From positions 781,001 through 845,000 of the forward strand of contig JAJFZO010000724.1 of assembly GCA_021397835.1 (NCBI GenBank): a stretch of 64,000 nucleotides of DNA, in the 5' to 3' direction. Each line of letters begins with the position of its first letter. The stretch's first letter is position 1. This document shows, one piece after another, positions 18,650 to 33,235 of this stretch. The notes beneath the pieces were generated by a model, which saw only the letters and a list, made by a program, of their open reading frames with translations, did no database searches and had not been told where the DNA came from. Source of the DNA: Moringa oleifera. Taxonomy: Eukaryota; Streptophyta; Magnoliopsida; Brassicales; Moringaceae. Position numbers and translations under genes: made by a program.

Positions 18650-21600
18650 AAATAAATTATTTAGATTTTATTAAAGTTGAACATTACATCGATTCAATCT
18701 ATTTAGTTTGAAAATTTTAAAAATCAAATTAATCAAACTTTTTTAAAAATAAATTGATAACCTATGAATTTTTTAAAACCAAATTAAATTGAACTGATTT
18801 TAATTTGATTAATTTAATTACTAACCAAACAAATCAAAATTTTTATCATAAATTTAATCAATTATAAAATATAAAAAGAAAAAAATGTAAATGGTTGTTC
18901 TATAAAATGTAGATAGCTACACAAGAAAATGAAGAAAGAAAAAAGAAATTATCAGAAGTAATAATTTACATATTACACTTAATTCAAGTCATTAAGTATT
19001 ACAATCATGATATTTCACTTGTAAGATAATAAGTCTTATGTAGTAAACTGAAAAATGAAGAATATCTGTTGCAAATTCAAATTAGAGATACATTCATAAT
19101 CAAGAATTCATACGCTCATGCATATGATGATTGAAAAGGGATAGACATGCTTTTGTAGGTAAAACTTAAGAATTCATGGTCAAGCCACATTCAAAATTCA
19201 TTGAAATTTAAGTAATAAATGAATATATTTTCAAAGAGAGATATGAAATTCATTGGTTTGGATTGGAAAGATGATGAACAATGGTTAATCTTTACAAATC
19301 AGGAAATAAAAGGAAAAAGAGAAACAAATAACAAACAACTTATTTTTCCTAAAAAAATTAGAAATTAATTTAATACTAAAATAAAAAAGAATTTATTCTT
19401 TTTTCAGAATGAAGAAGAATATTATTCATATCTAACTAGCTACATTCATATATTTTTTTTGGAAGCAACATCACTTAGAATTGCAGCACCTGAGAGCAAT
19501 AACCAAAATATCACTTTAATTCGAGTGAAACTTCATAAGCTTATGCAATTTTCAGACTTTCAATGGTTTGTAGTAATTAATTTTTGATTTATACATTTTT
19601 TATGCCAAGATTATGGCTATAATCCGTATAGTATAAATGCAAATTACTATATCTAAAATCACCTTAAAATTGTCAATATACCTTTGTACTAATCAATTAA
19701 AGTGTCTAATGCAATTTTTCACAAATTTACAAAATATGTAAATAAAAATAACATAAAAAATATTATCAAGCTCATCAATAAAGATTAATAATTATAAAAT
19801 AAAATAATCAAATTAATAAATTAATTACTCAAATCAAGTCTTTTTCAATGGCACCAAAATATAAAGATCCACATAATCGATCTTCAGCACTATTAAGGGG
19901 TTGTTCAATTTTAGGAATCAACGAAATCCTATCTGCATCAAGCACATGTCCATTGATGTTAAAAGCAAATTCAAAAGCAACTTTGGATGTGAGAGCCACC
20001 AATACATTGTGACCATATTAGAAAGGATAGAAAAGTTATGATTATTGAGTTTCCACCAAATAAAAATACCAAAGCTACTATCATTTTTAGTGTCCTCCTT
20101 GCTTAAAAATCTATCCAATTTTGGTTTGTTTTCTTCTCTACTAATTTTTATTTTATATCTTTTAAACTTAGATAAAAATATTTGTCTCTCCTTTTCCAAA
20201 TCCTAATTTATTGCCTCTATTATTTGGCTCCCTTGATCACTTTCGCCAATTTACTCATATTGAGGTTGCAACATTCTTTTATACTCATTAAATAACTCTT
20301 CAACTACTTTTTTCACATTATTAGTCATCATTGAAGCTTATTCTATATCATACATTTTTGTAAAGCAAAACTTAACTAATCTAAGTTTTTTTCCTAAGAT
20401 CAAGAATAAAAGAAGCATATTTATTTTTTTATATTTTTTTAATATTTAATAAACTTGTCTTTTATTTTTTTTTCATTGCATTCAACTTAATATCAGGATG
20501 TGTTAGCCAATTATGCAAAAGTAGTTATAATTGTCATAAAACAAAATACTAGTGGTGGCATGCAAAGAATCTGAAACTTTTGTAATGAGTTCAAAAAATT
20601 ATTTAAAGAAAAGGCAAAACCTCTTAACAGTTTCCTAATCTTTTTTTTTTTTAGGCATCTTATCTTTCATCATCAACTCACATTTATAATGAGAATTGAC
20701 ATTATCCAATTCCTTAAAAGCCTCTTCAAACTTTTTTGCTATATCTAACATTAAATGAAATTTCATCTAGTGTTGACATCCAACATAATAAACTCTTATT
20801 TTCAATTGAAGCACACTCTTTAAGCTTCACCAACTTAGCAAGTGATTGTCTTGCTTATCTAACACCCCTTTTAACATAAACAATTGACTCATTCATATAT
20901 ATATTTTTAATCCATTAGTAACAATAAAATTAAGAATATGTGTTATGCATCTCAAATGAAGAGATTTTCCTTCTTGAATACAAGTTCTTAAATTATTCAA
21001 TCTTTTATTTAAGTATGAGATTGCAACATCATTGAAACTAGCATTATCACTATAATAGTAAAAAAATCAATCAATCTCCCAATCATGCAAACATTTCTCA
21101 ATGACTTTTTTGTGATCTCACCTCTATGATTAGAAATGGGACAAAAATTTAATATCTTTTTGTTTAATGTCTAGTCCTTGATTATAAAATGAGCTGTAAG
21201 ATATAAATAATTAATCTTTTGTACTAAAGTATAGATGTCTATGATAAGAGATATTCTTATGTTAGATATTTTCAATAGTTGCTTTAGTTTAGTCTTTTCA
21301 TCAATATAAAATTGATAATAGTCTCTAGCTATAGTGCATAGCAAAGGCATATAAAACTTAGGACATGCTATTAATATACAATGCTGAAAACTTTTACCAT
21401 TCACAAATTTAAAAGGCAAATTATACATAATGATCATCTTAGTTACACCCTTCTGACTAGCATTTGGATTAAACTTTCAATTACTTAAAAATATACTTCT
21501 TCCAAATTTAAAAATTAATTCGATTTAAGTAAAATCAACACTAAGATTTATTCTCTTTATACAAGTACCCATATGAACTATCAATGCAATTGTTCCACTT

Positions 21601-23190
21601 TTTTTAGGATCAATAAAAAAAACTCTTTATCATAATAATTGCATCTAGTCTTATGTTCACCTTGTTCATTGAAAACTTTGGTGAAGTGTTCTAACACTTA
21701 CGACGCTAGGCTAAGAGCGTAATTAATTTAATTGACTTCTTACTTCATCATGTGCAAAGGATGGATGGATTAAATCTTGTAATATGGCATTAGGCATAGG
21801 ATTTGTATTATCACCCACTTCAGTTAACATCTTTTAAGTGCTACTGTTAAAACAGAGGAGAGTCAACATCTAAGCATCATTTAACAAAATTTTATATTTT
21901 CAATACATGTTCCAGTTCATCATTTAAAGTGACATTTATTGAAGTCCATAAGTGCAAATAATCAACTTATACATGTACATATATGGATGCATCTATATAC
22001 CCACACAAATACAAATGAACATTGCCATGTGCATAAACATGTAATTCATACACATACGAGTCAATAAATTAAAGCATATCAATGATTTTGATAGTTAATT
22101 AGTTCTAATTATATATGATCATTTTTTCAACTATCCATTAACTAGCTAATTATTGAGTTTAGAAAAATAAACTAGGAAACTAAAATATACTTAAGAAAGA
22201 ATGAATGAAAGAAAGAGTTTCTTATTAATTTTTTTAAGCAATGTGAACTTCCTCTATCTAGTTTTAGACGTCCAATAAAATATTCCTTTTGATTAGCTAA
22301 GCAAGTTTGAAGTAACGTTTTGTAAACTTAATACAAAACCATGGGTGATGTTAACCTCGATCATTAGCTTAATAGCCTTTTGAAGCATGTTATCTAATTT
22401 TAATATTCTAATTTGAAAAAATTACACGAAATAACTTAACAACCTTTTGATAACTAAATTACGTTATTAATTAAAAAAATTTTAGTGCAATTTCCTTTAA
22501 TATTTTATTACAAATCAATCACAAATAAAATAGAGGAAAAATTGTGCCACATGCCCTTACACCTTAAATAATGTGTGTAAACACCTTAGATAATGTGGTA
22601 TGTCTCAAAAAGAGACATAGAGTTTTCATCTAACTACAGTCGATAAGGAAACTTACAAATTTCAAATTACTGAAAAAGAGACACATATTCAAAATTGCTT
22701 ACTTGTGCTAAGATCTAAAACAGCTTAGGCAAGAAAGAGGTGCCAACCAGGTAGCAACACTACTTGCTTAGTGACGCTAAGATCTAAGAGGAAACAATCA
22801 ATTTCAAAGGCTAAAGGGTTAGGTATTTGGGTTAAGTTACATGTGTAGCCATATAAAAGAGAAGAGTTTGAGATTTGAGAGAAAAAACTTGGAGTTGTTA
22901 CTATTAATGTATTTTTAAGTCAAAGTCTCTAAGAGAAAAAGAGAGAAAAAAAAGTTATAAAGTTAAATATTAATAAATAATTTTTATAAAATATTAACTG
23001 GTAATTAAAATAAAAGAATATCAAGTTATTTGATCGATTTGGTTGAAAAATTTTTCAAGTAAAAATTGACCAAATAAATTAATTAATCGACACTAAGACC
23101 AAATTAAAACCGAAAAACTGAATTGAAATAAATGAAATTAATTTGGTTTATTGGTTTATTTGGTTTCAACCAATTAATCCTCACCCTAAA
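18650..23190 (-). mobile_element. Decayed hAT (Ac/RICESLEEPER-like) transposon
   Basis: The minus strand gives the hAT transposase domains in order. A BED zinc-finger relic (EHFTKVFNEQGEHKTRC) lies at about 21690-21630. The N-terminal catalytic region is at 21437-21171, with PFKFVNGKSFQHCI, PKFYMPLLCTIARD and INYLYLTAHFI. Text like FNDVAISYLNKRL and CITHILNFIVTNGLK is at about 21045-20905. The C-terminal dimerisation domain (FGIFIWWKLNNHNFSILS) lies at about 20085-20025. Stops and shifts separate the pieces. Both flanks (18660-18870 and 22980-23190) have a similar 'accaaatt/ggttt' repeat texture, as hAT subterminal regions do; these set the approximate limits. The usual catalytic triad cannot be confirmed. 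Confidence 0.82.
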
Positions 23191-23299
23191 TTTTCATAAG
23201 AATATTCATTGTTAAAGTTTAACACTATACTTGAGGTTGTACTCTTTTTATATTGTTATTAATAGAATATTATATTATTTATACATAAAAAGCAAGTCG

Positions 23300-26200
23300 A
23301 ATGAGATTCAACTTTGATGCTACCTGAAAATATCAAGTGATTGGATGTGACACATGGAGGAAAATCTTTAAGGAGTGATAATTGATAAGTGTTTTATAGG
23401 AATGTACAAGACAAAGAAAGAATCAAGATGGTCATCGCTTGTACTACTGGGTACCCAATCACGCTCAAGTTAATATGACTTTTGACAAAGTATGGTTATG
23501 AAAAAGATAACTTAGATATGTCATACCTAAGATCCTATCAGATATCTAAGTTAAAGGACACGCCAGTCTTCTTTGTAGGATACGACTTATTCTTATGATG
23601 GTTTTCTCAGCCTATATCTATATCTTATTTGTCGACCCTTATTATATTATAAGCTCTTGTTGACTATCTAAGTCAAAGAACACTTTGACATTGTCTTTGT
23701 TGACATAAGCTTACCTATACTTTATCTCACTTAGCTTTATTGTCCGTCGTGGTTTCTTAGCATGCCTCTTAATAGGTCAGAGTGTACAGGCCCGTCTGTT
23801 GTGGGCCTTGGTTCTAAACCTAATACAAATCAATCATACTAAAAGTCTTACAATCGTTTAATTAAAAAAGTCGTCTCAATATGTTTCGAATTGAATGAGT
23901 AAAATGATGTAACTAACCATTAGTTCCATGTTGTAAGATGCATTATTCCCATTTTTTCCAAAAATTTTGCCTATAACATTTTCTATAACTTGATACTTAA
24001 ATCACATCATGCAAGCACGAAAGTTCTACAGACTAGTTTAGTCCCTAAATAGTGTTCATAGATGACTCCTTTTAACATTAGTGTCAGTATTCATGGTGCG
24101 AACTATGTTAATTTGTACTTATGTACTTTACTCATCTGTAAAAAGGATAAGTGCCATTTAAGACAACCTTCTTCTTCTTCTTTTTTTTTTCAATTTTCAC
24201 CATCCTTTGTACATTCTCGGGATAATGAAGGGTAAATCATGGTACTCAAGCTCTTTTTTCAACTCTTAACACTTTATTTCCTATTAAACTTATTTGCATG
24301 CTTAGATTTTGATGAGACTTGATTGATATGCTTATGTCATTTTTGTCACTTTGAGCTTTATGCAACATTTTTTTAATTTTTTGTGGCAAGAATACTGCCA
24401 TGTGTCATGCAGTGTTTGGGTTGCTTCTTTATAAATAGCTTTTTCTTTCTTTGGCATGCATTTATCCCTCATTCTTTGACTTTTTATACCTTAATAAGTT
24501 CTTTTTCCTCTCTTCTCCTTTCTTTTATTTTCTTTTGAACCTCTCTCACTCCTTCATTGCTTGGTCTATAGTTGGTTCATCCTTTTCCTCTATTATTACC
24601 GTGACCAAGTTAAAATCCCTTAAGCTCCAGTACTAGCTCAATAAGTTCATTTTAATGTGCCCTACTATGCTTCAAGATAGACTTTAGGCTCCCTACCTTT
24701 AGTTTGTATAGAAACTTTACTCCTATTTTCATGTTTCTTCTTCTTAGCTCAACCCTAAGAGTTGGTATTCTATAGTTAGTTACCTAGGCACCATCAGCAA
24801 GGTTGTGTTTGATTACTTCCCAATTGATATCTTTGCCAAATTTCTTCTACCTCAAAACCTCTTTGCTTGAATAGTTTTTTTTTTTTTTAACTCTAGACCT
24901 GATTAAAGGCTTCTTAGTGCCCCTCCTCACGATTTTGACCATAGAAACCATTTTTTTTTTTAATCTCTTGGGATGGCATGCTTAACTATACCTCTAAGTG
25001 GGGTATCGATCCCATTTTAGGAGAAAAAGCTCATTTTCTTTCTAACCACGGTAGCTAAAAGGTCTTTGAGGGTCTTTGTGATCGTCCCAATATTTGCCTT
25101 TGATGAAGCCACTAATTGGTCCATTCTATGATGTGTCTATAACATCATTCCTCAGCTGACTTATTTAAATTCTTTGACTTCATCCTCTTCCCATTTTTCT
25201 CCCTTTGAAATTGAGGTGAATGTTGTTGGTCAGCCATCTTTCTCATTTGCTTTTTCTCTTTTTATGCTTGTGCTCTTAAGAATTTACTAGCTCAATTTTC
25301 TTTGTTCCCACATGTCTTTTAGAGTTTGATACCACCTTTCACTTGTCAAGTCATTCTAAAGAGATGTTACTCTTTGAAGCTAACATCATCATTCGAGAGC
25401 ATGCAAAACATAAAGTAAAACAAATGACTGCAGGGTTTTCCTATTAAAAGGGGAAAAAGCTGTCTACTAGTTCTATAGCATCGCCACTTTTGTTGCATTA
25501 TCTTCCTTGGTGGTTACATTGACTAAAATGGTGATTATGCTAGTTGTAAATAACCATGCCAACCATCATTCCTCCCATTACCATTCACTACCACTAAAAA
25601 TAAGCTCAATTGTGTCTACAATGATCATGTCACTGTCGTTAGTGCCTACTTATGTTATTGCATGACTAATACAAACATTTAAGATCGTGAGGAACAACCG
25701 CATGGCGTTTAAATAACCAACCATGTTACTTTACCTACTGACATGGCATGCATTTATGATGAGATGATTAATAAGGTGACAACAATGGCTCTGGTTCACA
25801 TGGGTTACGTCAGCTCTCAATCATTCTTTCTCTTCTTTTAATTTTCTTGTCATTTTCATTCGTTTTTTTTTTCTAGTTCGTTTTTGATGTCCCCACTAGG
25901 CTGAAATATTTTCAAAAGGCTAAAAAATGAAATGATATGAAGGTCTAACTTATGAGTTGCCAAAACGAGCCAAACATCATCATTGCCATGGAGCTCATGA
26001 GGGGAGATAGAGAACATGCCTTCAACAAGCTATTAATGTAGATGATGCATTAAGGTTAAAGACGGAAGAATTGGCGTCCTCCAAGTCACAAGTTATTGAA
26101 CTAAGGATAAAATATCCTTGCTTTGCCTTGCTTTTCAAGGCTCATTTGTCTTCAACTCATGAGGAGGTGATAAAGGCTTACAAGGCATTTATGGACTACC

Positions 26201-26940
26201 TTAAAGAGATTCAAGATTCTCTTCTAACACTTACGTTGTTGCCCTCCAAGATGCGAAGAGGCAGCTGAGGATGGTCCATTTGGAGTAGAACTTCAACTTT
26301 GTTTATTGAATGGACTATGTAGTGATTTCCTTTTCTGCGACATTTGTAGTCCTAATTGAACCAAATAAGGAGCCCACTTATGACATTTCCCAAGGCGTTG
26401 TTGACTCAAACTAGGACTTTCATTTTGTTGCTTTGTTTTTCGCTTTTGAATTTTATCCTCCTTTTTCTTATTAATGAAGTGCTATGAGCTTCCTTTTTAA
26501 TAAAGTGCTTTTTGCTTCCTTTTGTCTATCTTTTAGCACTTAGTTAAAATTTTTCGTTGTTTTTCAAGCCTCTCAGAATGGTCTTTGCCTTTGTGCTTTT
26601 TGGGCCTCATCTCTTAAAACTTCTTAGCTTGTGTTCTTCTAGTCCTTGAGTAAGGGTAGTTTGCAGGCCTTCTTTTATGGACTGAACCAAGTCAATTCAT
26701 AAGCTCGCTCTTATCGATTAAAGGTAGTCCATAAGCTTGCTATTAGGGCCAATCAATCTTGTTCTGAGTGACTGTTGCAAACTAAGTCATAGTAGAATTT
26801 GTTTATTCCTTATTGCCTGGCGTGCTTTCTTAAGAAGTGTGCCTTTTGATGAGTTGGACCATACAAGCTTGTTTCTTTGGATCTTGATCCCAAGTCCAAT
26901 ACAAATTTAGTCATATTAAATTTAATTAAAAAAAACATTG
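23300..26940 (-). mobile_element. Ty3/gypsy remnant, probably Tat-like 3' region with antisense ORF sequence
   Basis: Decayed sequence whose recognisable parts (24400-25000 and 26000-26270) read on the plus strand and match in order the second element at 57.2-59.1 kb. Shared landmarks include a 'gttacctaggcacc' / 'cttcctagggacc' segment, followed in both copies by 'tacttc(c/t)caa'. A 65-codon plus frame at 26071-26268 has a charged helical look like the coiled-coil ORF of the other copy. About 26640-26820 has repeated 'ggactga' and 'ccataagcttg' words like the tandem repeats of the other copy. The other copy has integrase on the minus strand, so the element's sense strand is inferred to be minus. 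Ends are uncertain; similar text near 23750-23850 and 26820-26930 may be LTR remains. Confidence 0.5.
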
Positions 26941-29179
26941 ACTTTATATATAAAATTAATGCACAAATTTAACTTTACAAGTCTTATCATCGACATTAAA
27001 ATCTTTAATTGCTTGAAATGAATTTGAATTAAAATTCTTAAGTTTATATTTAAAGTTAGCTCGAATTTAACACATAAATTTTGTAAGTTTTAGCTTATTT
27101 TGAGTTGATTTTTTATTTTTTAAATTATATAAATAAAATAAAATTATTTTATACAATTATTTTATCATTAATTAAAAAACAAAGATTTTAAATAACAAAT
27201 AAACATATACACAAATTAAAATGAATATATGTATTATCATAGACAATAGTTGAAGAATATAAACTTTAAATAACAAATAAACATAAAATTATAACCTATA
27301 AAAGTAAAATAAATTTACATAATTATGAATTTCATACACTCTCCCAATATGAAAATATACAATCATAAATAAGGAAATTTCTAAATTCTAATTTGGTTTC
27401 TTATTTTTCATTTATTTTTATTAATAAATTTAAACTATAAATATAATATTTTACTTAAACGATATTGAAATAAAATCACAATTTTGTATATCTGAAACTA
27501 AACCAAAATTTTAAACCCAACTCATGATTAATGACCAAACTCAATTAAGTGTGGTGAAAGTGTGAGACCACGCTCGTCCATAAACACAAGGCTTGAGTTT
27601 GGCCTATAAAAAAAAAAAACTTAAATGACTTTTCAAAGTAAAGATCTAAGCCGAGCATACCGATTTGAAAAATACCTTTGTCACCTTACATATGGGTTTT
27701 ATCTATGAGATTATATTTAGAAATTACCTTATCCACTTTTAAATGAGCTAATTTAATGAACTTTAAATGATTTATACACAGATCGATCCAATTTTTATTG
27801 GCTAACTTAATAGACAATTTTATTTATTATTTTTTAAAAATAATAAAAATGAATAAGTAAATTTTAAATATAAATAACAAAAATAACATAAAAATATTAA
27901 ATTAAATACTTCATATTCTTAAAATAAATACATAACACACGTAATATATCTTTTACGTACCATATTAAAATCAATATAATTCAAAAGAAATACATATTGT
28001 CATCTAATTATAAGATAGATTTTGATAAATAAAATTAATAATATTAATAAGTATTTAAAATTATATATTTATTTTTTAAAAATAGATAGATTAAATAAAT
28101 TTAAATTCACCTCTGTAAGATAATTTAACTTAAAAAAAATTGTGTAATTTAAAAATCAAAAGATATGATTTATCTTATTTTCTAAAAAAGATAGTAAATT
28201 AAAATAGGATAAATATTTAAATGGGTGAATATTTAAAAAATTAAAATTTATCTTTATTTTAATTTAAATCTCATTATTTTAATTTTTTTAACTGTGTATA
28301 AAAATTTTAATTTCATTCAATTTAGACTGTAATTTAAATGATTATATAAAAAATATTAATGATATTTTTATTATTGAAATATCTTTAAAATAACTCAAAT
28401 AAAATATATATTACGTCGCAAGTGAAATTTTAAATTTGAATAATTTTTAAATCATGAGCTATTTTTATAATTTTTTAAAATTTTTAATAGCATAAACTTA
28501 AAAATAATAATTTTAGTACTTAAAAAATTATGAAATCTTTTGTGATGATAGTTCTAACAGTTTTCACATTTATATAAAATTTCGAGTGAATATTCGTGAT
28601 ATAAAATCTTCAACTTGAGTATTTTTATTTTTAATTTTTTTATTAAAATTCGAATTGACATTACGTAAAATTTAAAAATTTTTAAATCAATTTTTCAAAA
28701 TAATTTAATATGTATTATATTAATTTAATATTATAAATAAAAAAATTAATAAAGACATTGACGAATTGTGTTACTAATTTTTTTATTTTTTAAAATTTAT
28801 TACATAAAATTTAATTTTAAATTTAGTTGAATGAAATGAGTTTGATTAATATATGACTCTTTTCATCTATTAATTGATCATAGTAGGTTGATCTTTAATT
28901 TTTAGTATCCTTGAAATGATTCAAATATTTTGTTATTTTAAGTATACTTTTAATTTTGAATAATTTTTAATTTATGAGTTATTTTTATAAATTTTTATAG
29001 TTTTAAAATACATATTTTTAGCAATTTAAATATTTATGTACATATGTGAAATTTTTTAATTCAAAATCTATGGCACAATATCTTTAATTTAAATAATTAA
29101 AAAAATTAATGAATCTAAATCAAAATAGTATATATAATTAATTAAATATTAAAATATAAAATGAATATGATTTCATCAA
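26941..29179. other. AT-rich intergenic DNA
   Basis: Extremely AT-rich DNA with many near-repeats of 'aaatttaaa' type. It includes a short stretch at about 27540-27620 with a different texture. No gene, RNA or clear transposon is seen. Confidence 0.5.
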
Positions 29180-29690
29180 ACCCTCTGATGGAACTATTGG
29201 GCCATGCTATTCAACTGATTGCCAAATTCAAAGCCTATATTGGTCATGAAGTTTCTTTTGTTTGCCAATATTTTTTGTCCACAAATTGCTTCATGTTTAA
29301 ACTGGAGTTTATATGCTACCTACCGAGAATCCTGACATGATGATGGCTACTATGAGTTCTTTTGCCATTCTGTTTGGGCTCACTGACGCCTTGCATTGTA
29401 TCTACGCAAATTTCTCGTCTGTCTTTTTTGACGTCATTTTTATATATAGCACTACGAAGCTGCACAAGTACTAACTTGCCTAACTTGCCTCCATGAAAAT
29501 CACTTCTTTGTCAAACTCTCGTAAGTGCCATTTCTTTCAGCAAAAGATAGAGTCCTTGGGTCATTTGATCTCCGCTGGTAATGTTCAGGTTGGTCCACAT
29601 AAGTTGCAATGGCCTTTATCAAAGACAGCAAAATTGATTCTGAGCTTTTTTGCCAAGCCTAAATGTGTAATATTAGCTTGAGTAAATTAC
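29180..29690 (+). mobile_element. Ty3/gypsy reverse transcriptase fragment
   Basis: Plus-strand translation shows the palm and post-palm part of a gypsy reverse transcriptase: text like HCIYANFSSVFFDVIFIYS (the YVDD-type block, with the second Asp changed to Val) and then KCHFFQQKIESLGHLISAG, a hallmark of the family. The 62-codon frame at 29493-29681 is part of it. No LTR or other pol domain is attached. Its orientation is opposite to the gypsy remnant on its left, so it is a separate insertion. Confidence 0.75.
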
Positions 29691-29972
29691 AAAGCTAATT
29701 AACCCATTCATACTTTGATATAATACAATTCTCAAAATAATATGTCCAAGCTTCCAAGGATACATAGTTTAGTACTCTAAAAACAAAAACCATACGTAAC
29801 TGAGGTATCTGGCCTCAGACGTGATCATATACAGAACACTTGGAATCGTTCACAAGCCATACTTAATTGAGTTATGCTATCTCAGATAAAGGAATAAACA
29901 AGTACCAAACACAAACATGGTTTGAAATGTTGTTCTGAAACATGACACCCCAATAGGACATACGTTGAAAGA

Positions 29973-32961
29973 TCAAATTATATCATTAAGTGAAAGAGGA
30001 GCCCTGGCTGCTGTTGTCTCAGCCTTCTCCTTCTCTAGTTGAAGTTCGAGATTCAGCATCATTTGCTTTATCTTCTCGAATTGCTCGCTGAGTTCATCCA
30101 GTCGGGACCCAAGAGACTGTTCCTTCCTCTTTGAAACTTCCTCCAACTTGGTCTTCAGCCAGTCCACCTGGAGACCCGCATAGTCAAGATCATTCAAGGT
30201 GTTTTGCATGTAACTTAGGTCATTCTCGGAAAGTTCCTGGGGAGAGCGACATAACATCTCAACAACATCAAAGAGGACTTCCATATATGTTGATCGGAGT
30301 CGATGGTTCTGTGGACGAAAGTTTGAAGTCAGATCTGGATGTTTTTCAAATATTTGCTTCATTGCCTCTGCTTGTGAGGCCAACACAGAAAAACCCTTCA
30401 CATTCATAGGTTCACCTTCCAATTGAGTGTGAATCGGGGGAGCTGAATTCTTGGAAGTGTTAGTGGTGGCTGCAGCATCCAAAAGAACAGTGCCAGATCG
30501 TATTTGATCCTTTTCTATTATCTTTAAAGCTTCAGAGGTTTCTTCTGTTGCACGAGAGTCTTCTACACTCTTAACTTCCTCCAGAACTGTGACTTGCTCA
30601 GGCTCAGTCAAAAGAGGAGCCTCATCAGAAACAATTGTACCTGTCTCTTCTTCAACCAATTCAATGACTCCTTGTTCTTCCTGTTGACACGGAGAATCTC
30701 CATGAGATGCCACCACTGACACATCCAGATCCTCTTCAGGGGATTCCACCTTTAACCCATCAACAGACTCGATTATTGGAAGTGCATCAACAGATTCAAC
30801 TCTGGAAATATTCACCGGATCATTTGACAAACATTCCTGAAACTCAGCTTCAATAACAACCGTATCATTCACAAGATACCCTTTACTAGGGTTACCAAGA
30901 TCACTGAGAGGCATAAATGATGTGAAACCCCAATCATCCTCTCTGGCATTGAAGTCATGTTGTGTGTCTGAAAAATCCAGAAGAGCAAAACAAAAGCATT
31001 GTATGACATTGAGACGAACTCACACTAACCAAGTCAATGAGCAATAGGAATTATGCCAAACAATATTTTTAAGACTTGACTAACACAGGAGTCCCTAGAA
31101 TAAACAGGCTCAATAATAGTTTTTCTTAAATGAGTAAGTTCTAAATAACCAAATGCAAAACAATCCCAAGAGGAATGTAAACCAAGCAAATAATTTAGAA
31201 AGAGATTCTGCAGTAACCATTTTAATCAATATGAAATCACAACTAAAATGAAAACTAAAGAAAAAAGATTTTGTAAATTACTGAGTATTTGAAAATGAAA
31301 AGCTGTTATAATCCACGATTTAAGAATTCAATTCACTTCTCTGGATTACACTGTTTCAACTCTATCTTTGAAGCTAAACACAATTCCTTTATCCTTTTCA
31401 TCTCTGTTCTTTCATTTAGTCAATAAACAATAAATATCCACAACAAATATTTGTGCACCAAACGCAGCAAAATATCAAAAAGCCATTCACCAGAGTCACA
31501 TCCTTCACAGCTTTCTAACCAAGTTCATTTATCAAACATATATTCATAAATTACTTCCTGAATTAGATATCTGGAGTTGGATTGTCGTATTTTCACAAAA
31601 GGGTTCAGATTGTGTTGCAACCCACATTGTCAGGATGCCAAATTGTGCACAACCAGACTGCAGCTGCAATGCACGCAATCAGGCTTGTGATGGGAAGAAA
31701 GAGAAAGAAAGATGGGTTTGACTTGTGAGACAGAGAAAGAAAGAGAGAGAGAGATATTGGTTAAGCTCATGAGAGACAGAGAATAAGCGATCTTCCAATC
31801 ACCATATACTTGGTAAAATCTTGAGTTATGGTGCCTATTAAAAGGTCTGAGAGAACAAGTTTTCCCTTTTATGTCACCAAAACAGAAATTTGTTTAATGA
31901 CTTCCTCAAATGTTAATCTCTCTATTTCTTATTGAAACATACCATAAGTATATTACTAACAGAGTAACTACCAAGAATCCTACTCCTGAATGAAAGAAAT
32001 CGTATCAGGCCCACCCTGTGAAAGGCTAGACTGAAACAGGAATCTTGCAGGGAGAATGAGAGTGAGAGAAATAACAGGGACATAGAGGGCGACAAACCTC
32101 CTTTAAGTTGCATGGTTTCTAGGAGAGCAAAGGAAAGCAGGGAAGAAAATTGCAGAAAATTTGGTAGTAGGAGAAACAAATGGCAAAGAAAGTACTAATA
32201 AAAGAACAGGATACTATCTAGGATTGGAATGCCTCCAGTTCTGGAAAGCTATTAACATTAATCACATTCTTCTTCAGTCATATCCGGATCCTTTTCTTCC
32301 CATGTTCCAAGTTCCAAGCAGAGTAGTCAACATAAGTCAATTTCCAGAGCTTTAAGTATCATTTTTTTAAATGACAAAACAGAAAAGAAAGAAGGAGAGC
32401 TAAAGAACATGGACTGCATGAAAAGTACACGAGGATTTACTACAGGCAACAAGCAAACTGACCACATCCATATAAATAGGCAAGATTAAAGTGTGTGATC
32501 CAATTTCCATTACTGAATACAAAAGGCACAGAGTTCATAGTAAAGAGCCACCAGTAAGAAGAGGGATAATTACCCTTTCTTACTGAAAGTTTCTTAAGCA
32601 TTTGATTGACCACAGTCAGGCTGAATTTCGCATATCTACTCCATCCTGCAGGCAATTTTGAAGAATCCGCAGCATCCAAGTAAATGGACAAGTAGTTCAC
32701 ATTATTCCCTTTTGGGAACATAAGTATCCGCCTTAATAAAAATCAAGCAACCGACGTCAAAATCAACCACAACAAAGTAAAGCATGTAGAAAATAAGGAT
32801 CATCGCTGCGAGCATATAAGTTAGTAATCAAAACAGGGATATGTGTTTACTTACCATTTATGACCGCCGATGATAAAGATATCAGAATAAAGCTTGTTGG
32901 TGTTCAACTTAGAAAATTCCTCGATTGTCCACATGAATTTCATCGGTGTAGCACCCTCCAT
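29973..32961 (-). CDS. MATH domain and coiled-coil protein (RTM3-like) with UBP12-like MATH domain
   Basis: Three exons, 32961-32855, 32731-32574 and 30967-29973, join in frame to 419 residues. MATH domain about residues 7-125 ([59 protein letters not shown]). Then a long acidic, low-complexity linker, then a conserved C-terminal region of the plant MATH-CC family: VLASQAEAMKQIFEKHPDL, LCRSPQELSENDL, a coiled coil (about 345-405) and the end AARAPLSLNDII. In Arabidopsis the family includes RTM3, which helps restrict long-distance movement of potyviruses; the function of this copy is not known. It has no protease domain. Both intron positions and phases (after GGHKW, before DTQHDF) equal those of the UBP12-type gene in this window. 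Homology extends upstream of the chosen ATG to an acceptor at 32993, so a further 5' exon is possible. Confidence 0.88.
31686..31760 (+). repeat. GA-rich low-complexity tract in a MATH-CC intron
   Basis: Imperfect 'agaaag' and 'gagaga' repeats within the 1.6-kb intron between exons 2 and 3 of the MATH-CC gene. On the gene's own strand this is a CT-rich tract. It is probably simple-sequence DNA. Confidence 0.7.
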
Positions 32962-33235
32962 TGCCGATTCTTCACCGTACTCCACTTGGGTCACTGGTCG
33001 TGCATCAAAAACCTCAAACTTTAACACCCACAAAAAGAAAGGATAAAGAAAACTCAGAAGTCGCATCAATATAAACCAATCACAAGTCACGGACTGCACA
33101 ACACTCATTAACCACAGAATCCCATAAGCTTTCTTAGCATCACCCACAATGCATTGACCAAATAGCATTCTAAGCGGAGAATAATCGAATTAAACAGTGA
33201 AATCGCAGAGATTAATCACCTTACGCAGGCCTGAG

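Noticed and set aside
32851..33168. N-terminal extension of MATH-CC to an upstream start
   Set aside because: The extra residues come from intron-like sequence before an acceptor at 32993; homology to the family begins only after it.
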